Origin: Paracoccus sp. S-4012
GTDB taxonomy: Bacteria > Pseudomonadota > Alphaproteobacteria > Rhodobacterales > Rhodobacteraceae
Assembly: GCF_009674885.1 (NCBI RefSeq)
Contig: NZ_WKKA01000003.1
Coordinates: 186,001-250,000 of the forward strand
Direction: 5' to 3'
DNA length: 64,000 nucleotides
Positions 1 to 9,240 of the stretch are shown here, in pieces. How positions within the stretch are numbered: position 1 is the stretch's first letter; the number at the start of each line of letters is the position of its first letter. Under the pieces are notes generated by a model. The model was not told where the DNA came from and made no database searches. It was given only the letters and a program-made list of their open reading frames with translations. The position numbers and the translations under genes were made by a program.

Positions 1-2090
1 ATGTTGGTCCCAGGACCGAAGATCGCCTTCACCCCGGCGGCCTTGAGGAACTCGTAATCCTGCTGCGGGATCACGCCCCCGCAGATCACGAGGATATCCC
101 CGGCCCCCTGCGCCTTCAGCGCCTCGATCAGCTTCGGCGCAAGCGTCTTGTGCCCCGCCGCCTGTGACGAGATGCCGACCACATGCACGTCATTGTCCAC
201 GGCGTCCTGCGCGGCTTCCTCGGGCGTCTGGAAGAGCGGCCCCACGTCCACGTCGAAGCCGATATCGGCGAAGGCGGTGGCGATGACCTTGGCGCCGCGG
301 TCGTGGCCGTCCTGGCCCATCTTCACGACGAGGATCCGCGGCCGCCGGCCTTCTTCCTCGGCGAAATCCTCCACGTCCTGCTGGATACGGGCAAAGCCCT
401 CGTCGCCCTCATAGGCCGCGCCGTAAACCCCGGCGAGCGTGCGGACCTCGGCCCGGTGGCGTCCGAAGGCCTTTTCCATCGCCATGCTGATCTCTCCGAC
501 GCTGGCCCGCGCCCGCGCCGCCTCGACCGCCGCTTCCAGCAGGTTGCCGCCCTCGCGCGCCGTGCGCTCGACCTCGGCCAGCGCCGCGTCGCAGGCGGAC
601 TTGTCGCGGGCGGCGCGGAGCTTCTCCAGCCGGGCGATCTGGCTCAGGCGGACCGCGACGTTGTCGATGTCGAGGATGTCGATCGGGTCTTCCTTGTCCT
701 TGCGGTATTTGTTGACGCCGACGATGACCTCCTCGCCGCGGTCGATCATGGCCTGCCTGCGCGCCGCCGTCTCCTCGATCCTGAGCTTCGGCTGGCCGGA
801 GGCGACAGCCTTGGTCATGCCGCCCATCGCCTCGACTTCCTCGATGATGGCCCAAGCCTTCTCGGCCAGTTCGGCGGTCAGGCTCTCGACGTAATAGGAG
901 CCCGCGAGCGGGTCCACGACATGCGTGATGCCGGTCTCCTCCTGCAGGATCAGCTGCGTGTTCCGCGCGATCCGGGCCGCGAAGTCGGTCGGCAGCGCGA
1001 TGGCTTCGTCGAGCGCGTTGGTGTGCAGCGACTGCGTTCCGCCGAGGGCGGCCGACATCGCCTCGTAGGCGGTGCGGATGACGTTGTTGTAAGGGTCCTG
1101 CTCCTGCAGGCTGACGCCCGAGGTCTGGCAATGCGTGCGCAGCATCAGGCTCGACGGCTTCTGCGCGCCGAAATCGGACATGATCCGGTGCCACAGCAGC
1201 CGCGCCGCGCGCAGCTTCGCGGCCTCCATGAAGAAGTTCATGCCGATGGCGAAGAAGAAGCTCAGCCGCCCTGCGAAAGCGTCCACGTCCATGCCCGCCG
1301 CCATCGCCGCACGGACGTATTCCCGCCCGTCGGCCAGCGTGTAGGCCAGCTCTTGCACGAGGTTCGCCCCGGCCTCCTGCATGTGGTAGCCGGAGATCGA
1401 GATCGAGTTGAACTTCGGCATCTCGGCCGAGGTGTAGGCGATGATGTCCGACACGATCCGCATCGAGGGTTCGGGCGGGTAGATGTAGGTGTTTCGGACC
1501 ATGAACTCCTTGAGGATGTCGTTCTGGATGGTCCCGCTGAGCGCCGCGCGCGGCACCCCCTGCTCCTCGCCCGCGACGATGAAATTCGCCAGGATCGGGA
1601 TCACCGCGCCGTTCATGGTCATCGAGACGCTGACGCGGTCGAGCGGGATGCCGTCGAAGAGGATCTTCATGTCCTCGACGGAATCGATCGCGACGCCCGC
1701 CTTGCCCACGTCGCCCTCGACGCGCGGGTGGTCGCTGTCATAGCCGCGATGGGTGGCGAGGTCGAAGGCGACCGAGACCCCCTGCTGCCCCGCGGCGAGG
1801 CCGCGGCGGTAGAAGGCGTTGCTCTCCTCGGCGGTCGAGAAGCCGGCATATTGCCGGATCGTCCAGGGGCGGCCGGCATACATCGTCGCCCGCGGGCCGC
1901 GCGTGAAGGGGGCCAGGCCGGGCAGGCTGCCCATATGCGCGAGGTCCGCGGTGTCGGCCTCGGTATAGAGGGGCTTCACCGCGATCCCCTCCAGCGTGTC
2001 CCAGGTCAGGCTCTCGGGGTCCGCGCCCTTCAGCTCCCTGGCTGCGAGCGCGCGCCACTGGGCGAGGTCGGGCTTGGCGGTCTCGGTCAT
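1..2090 (-). CDS. scpA: Methylmalonyl-CoA mutase, C-terminus cut by window edge
   Basis: Adenosylcobalamin enzyme that interconverts (R)-methylmalonyl-CoA and succinyl-CoA, the last step of propionyl-CoA assimilation in the cytoplasm. The frame opens with [12 protein letters not shown] and has the substrate-binding TIM-barrel half followed by a B12-binding half. The cobalamin motif DGHDRG (DxHxxG) is visible with its axial histidine at residue 596. About 696 codons are present; family members are near 710 residues, so only a short tail lies outside the window. pccA and pccB, which make its precursor, lie just upstream on the same strand. The ATG at 2090 is 60 bases from the divergent DUF4174 gene, so the two promoters must share that gap. 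Identification is firm. Confidence 0.97.
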   Translation of the reverse strand, partial: MTETAKPDLAQWRALAARELKGADPESLTWDTLEGIAVKPLYTEADTADLAHMGSLPGLAPFTRGPRATMYAGRPWTIRQYAGFSTAEESNAFYRRGLAAGQQGVSVAFDLATHRGYDSDHPRVEGDVGKAGVAIDSVEDMKILFDGIPLDRVSVSMTMNGAVIPILANFIVAGEEQGVPRAALSGTIQNDILKEFMVRNTYIYPPEPSMRIVSDIIAYTSAEMPKFNSISISGYHMQEAGANLVQELAYTLADGREYVRAAMAAGMDVDAFAGRLSFFFAIGMNFFMEAAKLRAARLLWHRIMSDFGAQKPSSLMLRTHCQTSGVSLQEQDPYNNVIRTAYEAMSAALGGTQSLHTNALDEAIALPTDFAARIARNTQLILQEETGITHVVDPLAGSYYVESLTAELAEKAWAIIEEVEAMGGMTKAVASGQPKLRIEETAARRQAMIDRGEEVIVGVNKYRKDKEDPIDILDIDNVAVRLSQIARLEKLRAARDKSACDAALAEVERTAREGGNLLEAAVEAARARASVGEISMAMEKAFGRHRAEVRTLAGVYGAAYEGDEGFARIQQDVEDFAEEEGRRPRILVVKMGQDGHDRGAKVIATAFADIGFDVDVGPLFQTPEEAAQDAVDNDVHVVGISSQAAGHKTLAPKLIEALKAQGAGDILVICGGVIPQQDYEFLKAAGVKAIFGPGTN

Positions 2091-2150
2091 GGGTCGTCCT
2101 TTCCGTTACCGCTCCGCGCCTTATATAAGGGGGCGAAGCGTGAGGTGCCG

Positions 2151-2657
2151 ATGAGAATGAATTGGGTGCTGCTGCTGGCGGTGCCGCTGATTGCCGCGAT
2201 GGGCGAGTCGGCCCCCCCGCCCGGTCCGGTGCAACTGCCACGGGTCGATACCCCGGTGGTCGAGGCGCCCGCGCCGCAGCCCGCGGCGCCGGAATTGCCG
2301 CTGAAACAGGCCGCCGATGTCGCGCCGCGCGAGTTGGTCGGCGTCTCCCGCCCGCTGGTGATCTTCGCCGATACCGAGGCCGACCCGTCCTTCGCCGGCC
2401 AGATCGCCATGCTGGAACGCAGCCCCGGCGTCCTGATCGAGCGTGACGTGGTGGTGATCGTGGACGCGGACCCCGCGGCGCGCAGCGAATGGCGCCAATG
2501 GCTGCGGCCCGAGGGCTTCTCGCTCGTCCTGATCGACAAGGACGGGCAGGTGAAGCAGCGCAAGCCCTCGATCTGGGACACGCGAGAGATCACGCGTTCG
2601 ATCGACAAGTTCCCCTCGCGCCGGGTGGAAATCGGGCGCGCGCAGATTCTGCCGTGA
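2151..2657 (+). CDS. DUF4174 domain protein, exported
   Basis: A 168-residue protein with an N-terminal signal peptide (MRMNWVLLLAVPLIAAMG, about residues 1-18), a proline/alanine-rich linker to about residue 55, and a thioredoxin-fold-like DUF4174 domain (about 62-160) starting PLVIFADTEADP. DUF4174 proteins have no settled function; the domain is known mainly from a conserved central strand and an acidic LIDKDG-type motif, which is seen here as VLIDKDGQVK. It is divergent from scpA and convergent with the hypothetical gene at 2860-3444. I chose the ATG at 2151 because it gives the signal peptide; the open frame extends far upstream only because it runs antisense to scpA. Confidence 0.8.
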   Translation: MRMNWVLLLAVPLIAAMGESAPPPGPVQLPRVDTPVVEAPAPQPAAPELPLKQAADVAPRELVGVSRPLVIFADTEADPSFAGQIAMLERSPGVLIERDVVVIVDADPAARSEWRQWLRPEGFSLVLIDKDGQVKQRKPSIWDTREITRSIDKFPSRRVEIGRAQILP

Positions 2658-2708
2658 TTGCGTTTCCGCACAGGCGCGCCCATATTTGACGTGATGGAGG
2701 GTTCCGAG

Positions 2709-2894
2709 ATGGCCGACACCCGCACGAAATCGAAACCGCGTCCGGTAGAACGCGCGACAGAAGCGTCGCGGCAGCCGACTGCCCGCCACGCGCGGCCCGA
2801 CGACGAAACCATGGCGGCGCTGATCGCTGAGGCCGAGCGGATCATGGGCGTCAAGCCCATCACGGGACGGACGCGCCCGCGTCCGGGCTACTGA
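2709..2894 (+). CDS. Small hypothetical protein (61 aa)
   Basis: Short basic protein MADTRTKSKPRP...GRTRPRPGY. Both ends are rich in Arg, Lys and Pro and flank an acidic helical centre with the sequence DDETMAALIAEAERIMG. The ATG at 2709 is preceded by GGAGG at about 2696-2700 with suitable spacing; an ATG at 2694 overlaps that ribosome site and is less likely. It follows the DUF4174 gene by 51 bases and its 3' end overlaps the convergent gene at 2860-3444 by 35 bases. No family recognised. It could be a small nucleic-acid-binding or intrinsically disordered protein, but that is only suggested by composition. Confidence 0.6.
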   Translation: MADTRTKSKPRPVERATEASRQPTARHARPDDETMAALIAEAERIMGVKPITGRTRPRPGY

Positions 2895-3444
2895 GCCGCC
2901 TAGGCCGCTTCGTGCCGTCCTCGTTCGTGGCGATGGCGAGCAGAGCCTGCTCGCCCCGCGCCATGGCATCGCGCTTGAAGGCGATGTAATCACGATACAT
3001 CTGCGCCGCCCGTTCCGGTCTGACCTTGTCTGGATCCAGCGCCCGCAAGTCCGAGATCGCCGCGCCGATAGCGTTCAGTTGACTGTAGTAGAGCACCAGG
3101 GGGTCGATCGTGTCGCGCGGCAGGACGTGAATCTCGCCGATGATGGCCCGGAAGATCGCGTCGTTGGACTCCGTCGGGATGGTGGGGAAATAGCCTGCCT
3201 CGGTCTCGATCCGACGCGCGATCTCGGCGCCGTAGGAGCCGAGGTCCTCCCGCCGGAGCGCCGAGACATAGGCCCGTATCTCGGCAAAGAGCGCGCGCTG
3301 CACGTCCCGCACCCGTTCGGCCCGTAGCGCCGCGTCGCGGCGCCGGTTCTGCCGGTTCACGACCCACCAGCCCGCCGCGATGAACAGCCCGGCGATGATC
3401 GCCTGCTGCGCCTGCGGGGAGAGGTAGGGGTCGAGGAACGGCAT
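2860..3444 (-). CDS. Hypothetical single-pass membrane protein
   Basis: 194 residues. The N-terminus carries one hydrophobic segment (about residues 13-31, AIIAGLFIAAGWWVV) followed by a basic stretch (NRQNRRRDAALRAERVRD), which predicts a membrane anchor with the soluble part in the cytoplasm by the positive-inside rule. The soluble part is mostly helical and ends in a disordered tail (TKRPRRLSSPDAGASVP). No family recognised. It lies 11 bases downstream of pccA on the same strand and could be co-transcribed with it. The 3' end overlaps the opposite-strand small gene by 35 bases. Confidence 0.65.
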   Translation of the reverse strand: MPFLDPYLSPQAQQAIIAGLFIAAGWWVVNRQNRRRDAALRAERVRDVQRALFAEIRAYVSALRREDLGSYGAEIARRIETEAGYFPTIPTESNDAIFRAIIGEIHVLPRDTIDPLVLYYSQLNAIGAAISDLRALDPDKVRPERAAQMYRDYIAFKRDAMARGEQALLAIATNEDGTKRPRRLSSPDAGASVP

Positions 3445-3455
3445 GGGTCAGGCGC

Positions 3456-5516
3456 TCACGCGAACTCTAGGATCACGTCGTCCACCTTCAGGCTCTGTCC
3501 CGGCTCGGCCAGGATGCGGCTGACGACGCCCTTCCTCTCGGCGCGCAGCGTGTTCTCCATCTTCATCGCCTCGACGGTGGCCAGCGCCTGACCCTCCTGC
3601 ACCTCGTCGCCTTCGGAGACGCTGATGCGGACCACCAGCCCCGGCATCGGGCAAAGGAGGAATTTCGAGGTGTCGGGCGCCTGCTTTTCCGGCATCAGCC
3701 GCGCCAGCTCCGCCGCGCGGGGCGAGCGGACATGGACCCGCAGGTCGGCGCCGCGGACGCGCAGGCGGAAGCCGCCACCGGCGATCTTGTCCACCTTCAT
3801 CACGAGCGGCTCGCCACTGACCTCGAAGCGGCCCAGCGACTGGCCGGGCAGCCAGTCGCCCTCGACCCGGATCGCGCGCTCGCCCACGGTGACTGTGGAG
3901 CCGTGCTGGTCGGCCCGGACCCTGGCCGGGAACTCGCGCCCGTCGATCGTCACGATCCAATCGTCGCCGACCTTGCGCTCGTGGTTGCCGAGCGTGCCGG
4001 AGATGCGGGTGCGGCGGATTTCGGCGACGCGGTGCATGGCGGCGGCGGCGGCCGCGACGCGCTCCAGTTCGTCGTCGGGCAACTCCGCGCCCGCGAAGCC
4101 CTCGGGATATTCCTCGGCGATGAAGGCGGTGGTGATGTCACCCGAGACGAAGCGCGGGTGATCCATCACGGCGCTGAGGAAGGGCAGATTGTGGCCGATC
4201 CCCTCGACCTCGAAGCCGTCGAGGGCCTGCCGCATGGCCTCGATCGCCTCGCGGCGTGAGGGCGCCCAGGTGCAGAGCTTGGCGATCATCGGGTCATAGA
4301 ACATGCTGATCTCGCCACCCTCCGACACGCCGGTGTCGTTGCGGACCCCGACAGGGCCGTGCGGCGGCGTATCGCCCGGATGCGCCGGTACCCAGCGGCC
4401 GGTCTCCTCCAGCGGTCCCGCCGCGACTTCCACCGGCGGGCGGTAGCGGGTCAGGCGGCCGATGGAGGGCAGGAAGTTGCGGTAGGGGTCCTCGGCATAG
4501 AGGCGGCTCTCGATCGCCCAGCCGGTGATCTTCAGGTCGTCCTGCGCGAAGAGCAGCGGCTCGCCGGCCGCCACGCGGATCATCTGCTCGACCAGGTCGA
4601 TGCCGGTGATGAGCTCCGTCACCGGATGCTCCACCTGAAGGCGGGTATTCATTTCAAGGAAGTAGAAGCTCTTGTTCGCGTCGACGATGAACTCCACCGT
4701 GCCGGCCGAGGTGTAGCCCACGGCCTTGGCGAGCGCGACCGCCTGCTCGCCCATCGCCCGTCGCGTCTCGGGGTCGAGGAAGGGCGACGGGGCCTCCTCG
4801 ATGACCTTCTGGTTGCGCCGCTGGATCGAGCATTCGCGCTCGTGCAGGTAAACGGCATTGCCGTGCTGGTCGGCCAGCACCTGAATCTCGATGTGGCGCG
4901 GCTGGGTGACGAACTTCTCGATGAAGATGCGGTCGTCGCCGAAGCTGGCCGCCGCCTCGTTCTTCGAGGCCTGGAAACCCTCGCGCGCCTCCTCGTCACT
5001 CCATGCGATCCGCATGCCCTTGCCGCCGCCGCCGGCACTGGCCTTGAGCATCACCGGGTAGCCGATCTCGTTGCTGATCTTCACCGCCTCGTCGGCATCG
5101 GCGATCAGGCCCATGTAGCCGGGCACCGTCGAGACGCCCGCCTCCTGCGCGATCTTCTTCGAGGTGATCTTGTCGCCCATCGCCTCGATCGCGGAGGCAG
5201 GCGGGCCGATGAAGGCCACGCCCTCCTTCTCCAGCGCCTCGGCGAACTTCCTGTTCTCGCTCAGGAATCCGTAGCCCGGATGGACCGCCTCGGCCCCGGT
5301 CTGACGGATGGCGTCCATGATCCTGTCGATCACGATGTAGCTCTGCGCCGCCGGGGGCGGGCCGATATGCACGGCCTCGTCCGCCATCCTGACATGCAGC
5401 GCGTCGCGGTCGGCGTCGGAATAGACGGCGACCGTGGCGATGCCCATCTTGCGCGCCGTCTTGATGACGCGGCAGGCGATCTCGCCGCGGTTGGCGATCA
5501 GGATCTTGCGGAACAT
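3456..5516 (-). CDS. pccA: Propionyl-CoA carboxylase alpha subunit (biotin carboxylase/BCCP)
   Basis: Cytoplasmic subunit that carboxylates biotin with ATP and bicarbonate and carries the carboxybiotin to PccB. In order it shows a biotin carboxylase N-terminal domain (starting MFRKILIANRGEIA), an ATP-grasp domain with the glycine-rich KASAGGGGKGMR loop, a carboxylase C-terminal domain, a BT-type linker domain and a C-terminal biotinyl domain. The biotin attachment motif EAMKM places the modified lysine at residue 652 of 686. Length fits bacterial PccA. It sits between the mutase and pccB genes on the same strand, so the window encodes propionyl-CoA to succinyl-CoA except for the epimerase, which I do not see here. 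Confidence 0.96.
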   Translation of the reverse strand: MFRKILIANRGEIACRVIKTARKMGIATVAVYSDADRDALHVRMADEAVHIGPPPAAQSYIVIDRIMDAIRQTGAEAVHPGYGFLSENRKFAEALEKEGVAFIGPPASAIEAMGDKITSKKIAQEAGVSTVPGYMGLIADADEAVKISNEIGYPVMLKASAGGGGKGMRIAWSDEEAREGFQASKNEAAASFGDDRIFIEKFVTQPRHIEIQVLADQHGNAVYLHERECSIQRRNQKVIEEAPSPFLDPETRRAMGEQAVALAKAVGYTSAGTVEFIVDANKSFYFLEMNTRLQVEHPVTELITGIDLVEQMIRVAAGEPLLFAQDDLKITGWAIESRLYAEDPYRNFLPSIGRLTRYRPPVEVAAGPLEETGRWVPAHPGDTPPHGPVGVRNDTGVSEGGEISMFYDPMIAKLCTWAPSRREAIEAMRQALDGFEVEGIGHNLPFLSAVMDHPRFVSGDITTAFIAEEYPEGFAGAELPDDELERVAAAAAAMHRVAEIRRTRISGTLGNHERKVGDDWIVTIDGREFPARVRADQHGSTVTVGERAIRVEGDWLPGQSLGRFEVSGEPLVMKVDKIAGGGFRLRVRGADLRVHVRSPRAAELARLMPEKQAPDTSKFLLCPMPGLVVRISVSEGDEVQEGQALATVEAMKMENTLRAERKGVVSRILAEPGQSLKVDDVILEFA

Positions 5517-5536
5517 TCTTCATCCCCGGACATGAG

Positions 5537-5567
5537 AAAGCCGCCCTGGCGCGAGGGCCGGGGCGGC
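5537..5567 (-). terminator. Hairpin terminator after small lipoprotein gene
   Basis: GCCGCCC (5540-5546) pairs with GGGCGGC (5561-5567) and the minus-strand transcript then reads into a short U run (from aaag at 5537-5540). It lies between the lipoprotein stop (5613) and the pccA start (5516), so it would reduce read-through into pccA. Confidence 0.6.
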
Positions 5568-5612
5568 GTGAGGCGGTGGTCAGGCGCGCCGCGCGGTGCG
5601 GCGGCCCTCAGG

Positions 5613-5834
5613 TCACTGGCAGAGGCCGACGTCGTCGCAGAAGACGCCGCCCGCGGCGCCGATCGCGGCGCCCTTGAGGCGGTCGCTGCCGCTCTCGCCG
5701 CGGACCTGCTGGACGACATAGCCGGTGCCGGCGCCGATGATGGCGCGGTCGACGTCGGTCGGGTTGATGCCTTGAGTGCAGCCGGCGACTGCTGCGAGCG
5801 CGAGGCCGGCAAGGCCGAGGGTGATCTTGGACAT
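5613..5834 (-). CDS. Glycine-zipper lipoprotein, copy 1
   Basis: 73-residue predicted lipoprotein. The signal peptide MSKITLGLAGLALAAVAGC ends in a lipobox (VAGC) with the acylated Cys at residue 19. The mature part has two glycine-zipper stretches (AIIGAGTGYVV and KGAAIGAAGGVF) and ends with the paired-cysteine tail CDDVGLCQ. The next gene upstream (5919-6161) encodes the same architecture with the tail CDDLGVCQ, so the two are tandem duplicates. The start at 5834 was chosen because it gives the lipoprotein signal. Glycine-zipper lipoproteins of the outer membrane are common; the precise role is unknown. Confidence 0.75.
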   Translation of the reverse strand: MSKITLGLAGLALAAVAGCTQGINPTDVDRAIIGAGTGYVVQQVRGESGSDRLKGAAIGAAGGVFCDDVGLCQ

Positions 5835-5918
5835 GGGTTGGTCTTTCCTGATGCGCGGCATGGGCGCCCGGATGCGCTGCCGCCCCGGACGCCGCCGCCG
5901 CTATGGGCGTTCAGTGGC

Positions 5919-6161
5919 TCAGTAGCGCCGCTGGCAGACGCCGAGATCGTCGCAAAGGGCGCCGCCGATGCCGCCGATGGCCGCGCCAGTGGCAACATCC
6001 TCGTCGAGAGCCTTGGCGATGACGCCTCCGGCGATCGCACCGCCGGCGGCGCGCTGCACGTCCGGCGAGAGCTGCTGGCCATACGGGCCTTGCGTACAGG
6101 CGCCGAGCACGGCGAGTGCGGCACCGGCAACGGTGAGGCGGAGAAGGGAGAGAGAGCGCAT
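5919..6161 (-). CDS. Glycine-zipper lipoprotein, copy 2
   Basis: 80 residues. The lipoprotein signal ends in a lipobox (VLGAC, Cys about residue 22). A glycine-zipper repeat follows (GGAIAGGVIAKAL and GAAIGGIGGAL), then the C-terminal pair CDDLGVCQRRY. It is clearly paralogous to the protein at 5613-5834, sharing the order lipobox-TQG-zipper-CDD-G-CQ. The two conserved cysteines could form a disulphide in the periplasm (inference). Same strand as the pcc genes; function unknown. Confidence 0.75.
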   Translation of the reverse strand: MRSLSLLRLTVAGAALAVLGACTQGPYGQQLSPDVQRAAGGAIAGGVIAKALDEDVATGAAIGGIGGALCDDLGVCQRRY

Positions 6162-6282
6162 GTGATCCTGCCTGTGTGTTTGGGCCGCTCAGGGCCGAAG
6201 AACCGTGTCGGAAGCATGGCAGTTCCGGCATCCGGCCGGAATTGACAACGGTGTGAGACGGCGTGTGCGCGGCAGATCGGCA

Positions 6283-6672
6283 TCAATCCGCCGCCTCGTC
6301 ATCGAAGTAATCCGTTTCGCCGCCGCCGCTTCCGTCGAAAATCTCGGGAAACGCAGCCTCGGCCCGCGCGAGGTCCACGCGCAGCAGCTGCTCGTAGCTC
6401 TTGGGGTCCAGCGGGCCGACCGCCAGCACCTCACGCCCCAGCAGCCAACCGAGGCGGCCGGCGTCGAGGTTGCCGCGCTCGAACGGCTCGTCGCCGAAAT
6501 GCTCGATCAGGGCGGCGAGGAAGGCGCGGTCGGCGGCGCGGTCGATGGCCGCACGGTCGCGGTAGCGCTCGCGCGCCACGAGGGGCGTGACGCCCTTGGG
6601 ATTGGCGCGACGGATGACGAACTGGAGGTCGGAGGAGGGCAGCCGCCCCGGAAAGCCGCGATGCTTCAGCAT
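6283..6672 (-). CDS. Hypothetical protein in the pcc block
   Basis: 129-residue soluble protein starting MLKHRGFPGRLPSSD and ending in an acidic tail (ETDYFDDEAAD). No signal peptide, membrane segment or family motif is evident. The middle is helical and charged (REVLAVGPLDPKSYEQLLRVDLARAEAAFPEIF). It lies between the 42-residue lipoprotein gene and the glycine-zipper pair on the minus strand. Codon use matches its neighbours, which supports it being real. Function unknown. Confidence 0.6.
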   Translation of the reverse strand: MLKHRGFPGRLPSSDLQFVIRRANPKGVTPLVARERYRDRAAIDRAADRAFLAALIEHFGDEPFERGNLDAGRLGWLLGREVLAVGPLDPKSYEQLLRVDLARAEAAFPEIFDGSGGGETDYFDDEAAD

Positions 6673-6705
6673 GGGACGCGCTCCCTTGCGCTGCGTCCCG
6701 TTGTC

Positions 6706-6734
6706 CCGCGCGGGCAGAAGACCCGCCCGCGCGG
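6706..6734 (-). terminator. Strong GC hairpin downstream of the 42-aa lipoprotein gene
   Basis: A 10-base perfect stem, CCGCGCGGGC (6706-6715) with GCCCGCGCGG (6725-6734), with a 9-base loop. It sits between the stop of the small lipoprotein gene (6751) and the next gene start (6672). There is no clear U run, so it may be a terminator, an RNA-stabilising hairpin, or both. Confidence 0.4.
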
Positions 6735-6750
6735 AGGCGTCAGGACAAAA

Positions 6751-6879
6751 TCAGTACTTGCCGCTGAAGACCGGCTCGGGCGCGACGACGACCGGCTGGG
6801 TGACAACTTCGGGCTGCTGCGGCTGGCAGGCGGCGACGAAGGCCACGGTGATGGCGGCAAGGGCGATGCGGATGGACAT
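6751..6879 (-). CDS. Very small lipoprotein (42 aa)
   Basis: Reads MSIRIALAAITVAFVAAC followed by QPQQPEVVTQP and ends PVFSGKY. The lipobox FVAAC puts the lipidated cysteine at residue 18, leaving a mature peptide of only 25 residues rich in Pro, Val and Gln. An AGGAG site lies just upstream of the ATG at 6879. The frame is in GC-biased codons. It resembles the small lipoproteins often overlooked in annotation. It lies downstream of pccB and the exported protein on the same strand. Role unknown. Confidence 0.6.
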   Translation of the reverse strand: MSIRIALAAITVAFVAACQPQQPEVVTQPVVVAPEPVFSGKY

Positions 6880-7060
6880 GGTGCGCTCCTGTAAGGCGGG
6901 GTGGTGCCCCGACTGCTCGGTTGATGGCTGCCCGCAAGCGTCGGCAGCGGCGCCACTTTAAGGGGGGCGGGGCGAAGCGGACAGGTGGGCGCCGGGCGGC
7001 GCAGGGTCGCGCGCGCAGTCTGTTGCCTTGTTGCATCAGGCACTTGGCGGGAAGGCGCCA

Positions 7061-7708
7061 TCACCACGGCTCCCAGATGCAGTGTCTGCCGTCGTCCGAG
7101 ATCGAGAAAGCCTCGAACAGCTGCACGGCCTCGATATCGACGGCGCCGAACTCGGTCGGGCGGTCGGAGACGCTGATGATGATCTGCGCGGGCCGCGGCG
7201 CCGTGTCGGCTGCGACCCGCGGCAGCACCCAGTTCTCGCAGATCCAGGCGATATCGGCATGGACCGGATCCTGCAGGAGGATGTCGGGATCGGCGGGGAC
7301 CGCCAGGGGGGCGTCGAACTCGTCCTCGGCGAAGACAAAGTCCTCGGGGCGGAAATCGGGCAGATCGAGGTCCTCGGGATCGACCAGCTCGGACTCCGCC
7401 AGGGGGTCCACCTTTACCGCCGTGCCGGGACGCAGCGAGATGTCGAGCCCGAGGCTGTCGAGTTCGGCCATGTCCTCCTCGGTCAGATCGCCCGTGGCGT
7501 CGCCGGTGGTGACGGGCACGAGGGAGGCCAGATCGGGCATGATGAAGCGATAGCGCCAGGTCACGCCCGCGGGGCCGGGCACGTCGCGCACGGTGTCCAC
7601 GAAGCGCAGCTCCGCCCCCGAGGGCGCCGTGATCGCCTCGCCGTCCGGCGCCGCCGGAACCGTGGCCGCCGCCCAGGGAGCCGCCGCCGAGGCCAGCAGC
7701 GCCCCCAT
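7061..7708 (-). CDS. Exported hypothetical protein downstream of pccB (DUF6497-like)
   Basis: 215 residues from the ATG at 7708, which overlaps the pccB stop as TGATG and suggests translational coupling. The N-terminus [15 protein letters not shown] is hydrophobic and signal-like. A GTG at 7738 would add [10 protein letters not shown] and give a more classical basic n-region, so the true start is uncertain. The mature part is acidic (DPEDLDLPDFRPEDFVFAEDEFD) and ends with DGRHCIWEPW. It resembles a Rhodobacteraceae family I recall as DUF6497, always near pccB; the family name is from memory. No enzymatic motif is visible. Confidence 0.65.
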   Translation of the reverse strand: MGALLASAAAPWAAATVPAAPDGEAITAPSGAELRFVDTVRDVPGPAGVTWRYRFIMPDLASLVPVTTGDATGDLTEEDMAELDSLGLDISLRPGTAVKVDPLAESELVDPEDLDLPDFRPEDFVFAEDEFDAPLAVPADPDILLQDPVHADIAWICENWVLPRVAADTAPRPAQIIISVSDRPTEFGAVDIEAVQLFEAFSISDDGRHCIWEPW

Positions 7709-9240
7709 CACAGCGGAATGTTGTCGTGCTTTTTCCACGGATTCGCGAGCTTCTTGCCGCGCAGGCTTGCAAAGGCGCGGGTGATGCGGCGGCGGGTCGA
7801 ATGCGGCTGGATCACCTCGTCGATGAACCCCTTCTCGGCCGCGACCATCGGGTTGGCGAAGCGGTCCTCGTAGTCCTTCGTGCGCGCCGCGATCTTTCCG
7901 GCGTCGTCCAGCTCCGAGCGGTAGAGGATCTCGACCGCGCCCTTGGCGCCCATCACCGCGATCTCGGCCGTGGGCCAGGCGTAGTTGAAGTCGCCGCGAA
8001 GGTGTTTCGACGCCATGACGTCATAGGCGCCGCCATAGGCCTTGCGGGTGATAACCGTGACCTTCGGCACCGTCGCCTCGCCATAGGCAAAGAGCAGCTT
8101 CGCGCCGTGCTTGATGACGCCGCCATGCTCCTGCCCGGTGCCCGGCAGGAAGCCCGGCACGTCCACGAGGGTCAGGATCGGGATCTCGAAGGCGTCGCAG
8201 AAGCGCACGAAGCGCGCGGCCTTGCGGCTCGAGTCGATGTCCAGCACCCCGGCCAGCACCATCGGCTGGTTCGCCACGACGCCGACCGTCTGCCCCTCGA
8301 GCCGGATGAAGCCGGTGACGATGTTGCCCGCGAAATCCTTCTGGATCTCGTAGAAGTCGCCCTCGTCGGCGAGCTTCAGGATCAGCTCCTTCATGTCGTA
8401 GGGCTGGTTCGGGTTCGACGGGATCAGCGTGTCGAGCGAATGCTCGATCCGCGCCGGATCGTCGAAGAAGGGCCGCGTCGGCGCCTTCTCGCGGTTCGAG
8501 AGCGGCAGGAAGTCGAACAGGCGCCGGATTTCCGAGAGCGCCTCGACGTCGTTCTCGAAGGCGCCGTCGGCGACCGAGGATTTCCGCGTATGCGTGGAGG
8601 CGCCGCCCAGTTCCTCCGCCGTCACCTGCTCGTTCGTCACGGTCTTCACCACGTCGGGGCCGGTCACGAACATGTAAGAGGTGTCCTTCACCATGAAGAT
8701 GAAGTCGGTCATGGCCGGCGAATAGACCGCGCCGCCGGCGCAGGGGCCCATGATGACGCTGATCTGCGGGATCACGCCCGAGGCCAGCACGTTGCGCTGG
8801 AACACGTCCGCATAACCGGCGAGCGAGGCCACCCCCTCCTGGATGCGCGCCCCGCCCGAGTCGTTGAGCCCGATCACCGGCGCGCCGTTCTGCAACGCCA
8901 TGTCCATGATCTTGCAGATTTTCTGCGCGTGGGTCTCGGACAACGAGCCGCCGAACACGGTGAAATCCTGCGAAAAGACATAGACCATGCGGCCGTTGAT
9001 CGTGCCCCAGCCGGTCACGACGCCGTCGCCATAGGGGCGGTCCGCCTCCATCCCGAACTCGGTCGAGCGGTGGCGGACGAACATGTCGAACTCCTCGAAG
9101 CTGCCCTCGTCGAGCAGCAGCTCCAGCCGCTCGCGCGCGGTCAGCTTGCCGCGGGCGTGCTGGGCGTCGATGCGCTTCTGCCCGCCGCCGAGGCGCGCCG
9201 CGGCGCGATTCTCTTCCAGCTGCTCGAGGATGTCCTTCAT
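7708..9240 (-). CDS. pccB: Propionyl-CoA carboxylase beta subunit (carboxyltransferase)
   Basis: 510 residues. Transfers the carboxyl group from biotin on PccA to propionyl-CoA, giving (S)-methylmalonyl-CoA. Both crotonase-fold carboxyltransferase halves are present. They contain the oxyanion-type segments [13 protein letters not shown] and [15 protein letters not shown] (N half) and [15 protein letters not shown] and [10 protein letters not shown] (C half). The length equals that of the well-studied Roseobacter-group enzyme. The ATG at 9240 gives [15 protein letters not shown], the usual N-terminus. It is the first gene of the minus-strand block and is divergent from alr across 139 bases. 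Confidence 0.96.
   Translation of the reverse strand: MKDILEQLEENRAAARLGGGQKRIDAQHARGKLTARERLELLLDEGSFEEFDMFVRHRSTEFGMEADRPYGDGVVTGWGTINGRMVYVFSQDFTVFGGSLSETHAQKICKIMDMALQNGAPVIGLNDSGGARIQEGVASLAGYADVFQRNVLASGVIPQISVIMGPCAGGAVYSPAMTDFIFMVKDTSYMFVTGPDVVKTVTNEQVTAEELGGASTHTRKSSVADGAFENDVEALSEIRRLFDFLPLSNREKAPTRPFFDDPARIEHSLDTLIPSNPNQPYDMKELILKLADEGDFYEIQKDFAGNIVTGFIRLEGQTVGVVANQPMVLAGVLDIDSSRKAARFVRFCDAFEIPILTLVDVPGFLPGTGQEHGGVIKHGAKLLFAYGEATVPKVTVITRKAYGGAYDVMASKHLRGDFNYAWPTAEIAVMGAKGAVEILYRSELDDAGKIAARTKDYEDRFANPMVAAEKGFIDEVIQPHSTRRRITRAFASLRGKKLANPWKKHDNIPL

Noticed and set aside
183-2150. Very long plus-strand open frame antisense to the mutase gene
   Set aside because: It mirrors scpA codon structure (high GC third positions create long antisense frames) and has no family motif; only its 3' part, from 2151, is a real gene (DUF4174).
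4359-6245. Long plus-strand open frame opposite pccA and the lipoprotein genes
   Set aside because: Antisense shadow; pccA on the minus strand has intact catalytic and biotin motifs over the same bases.
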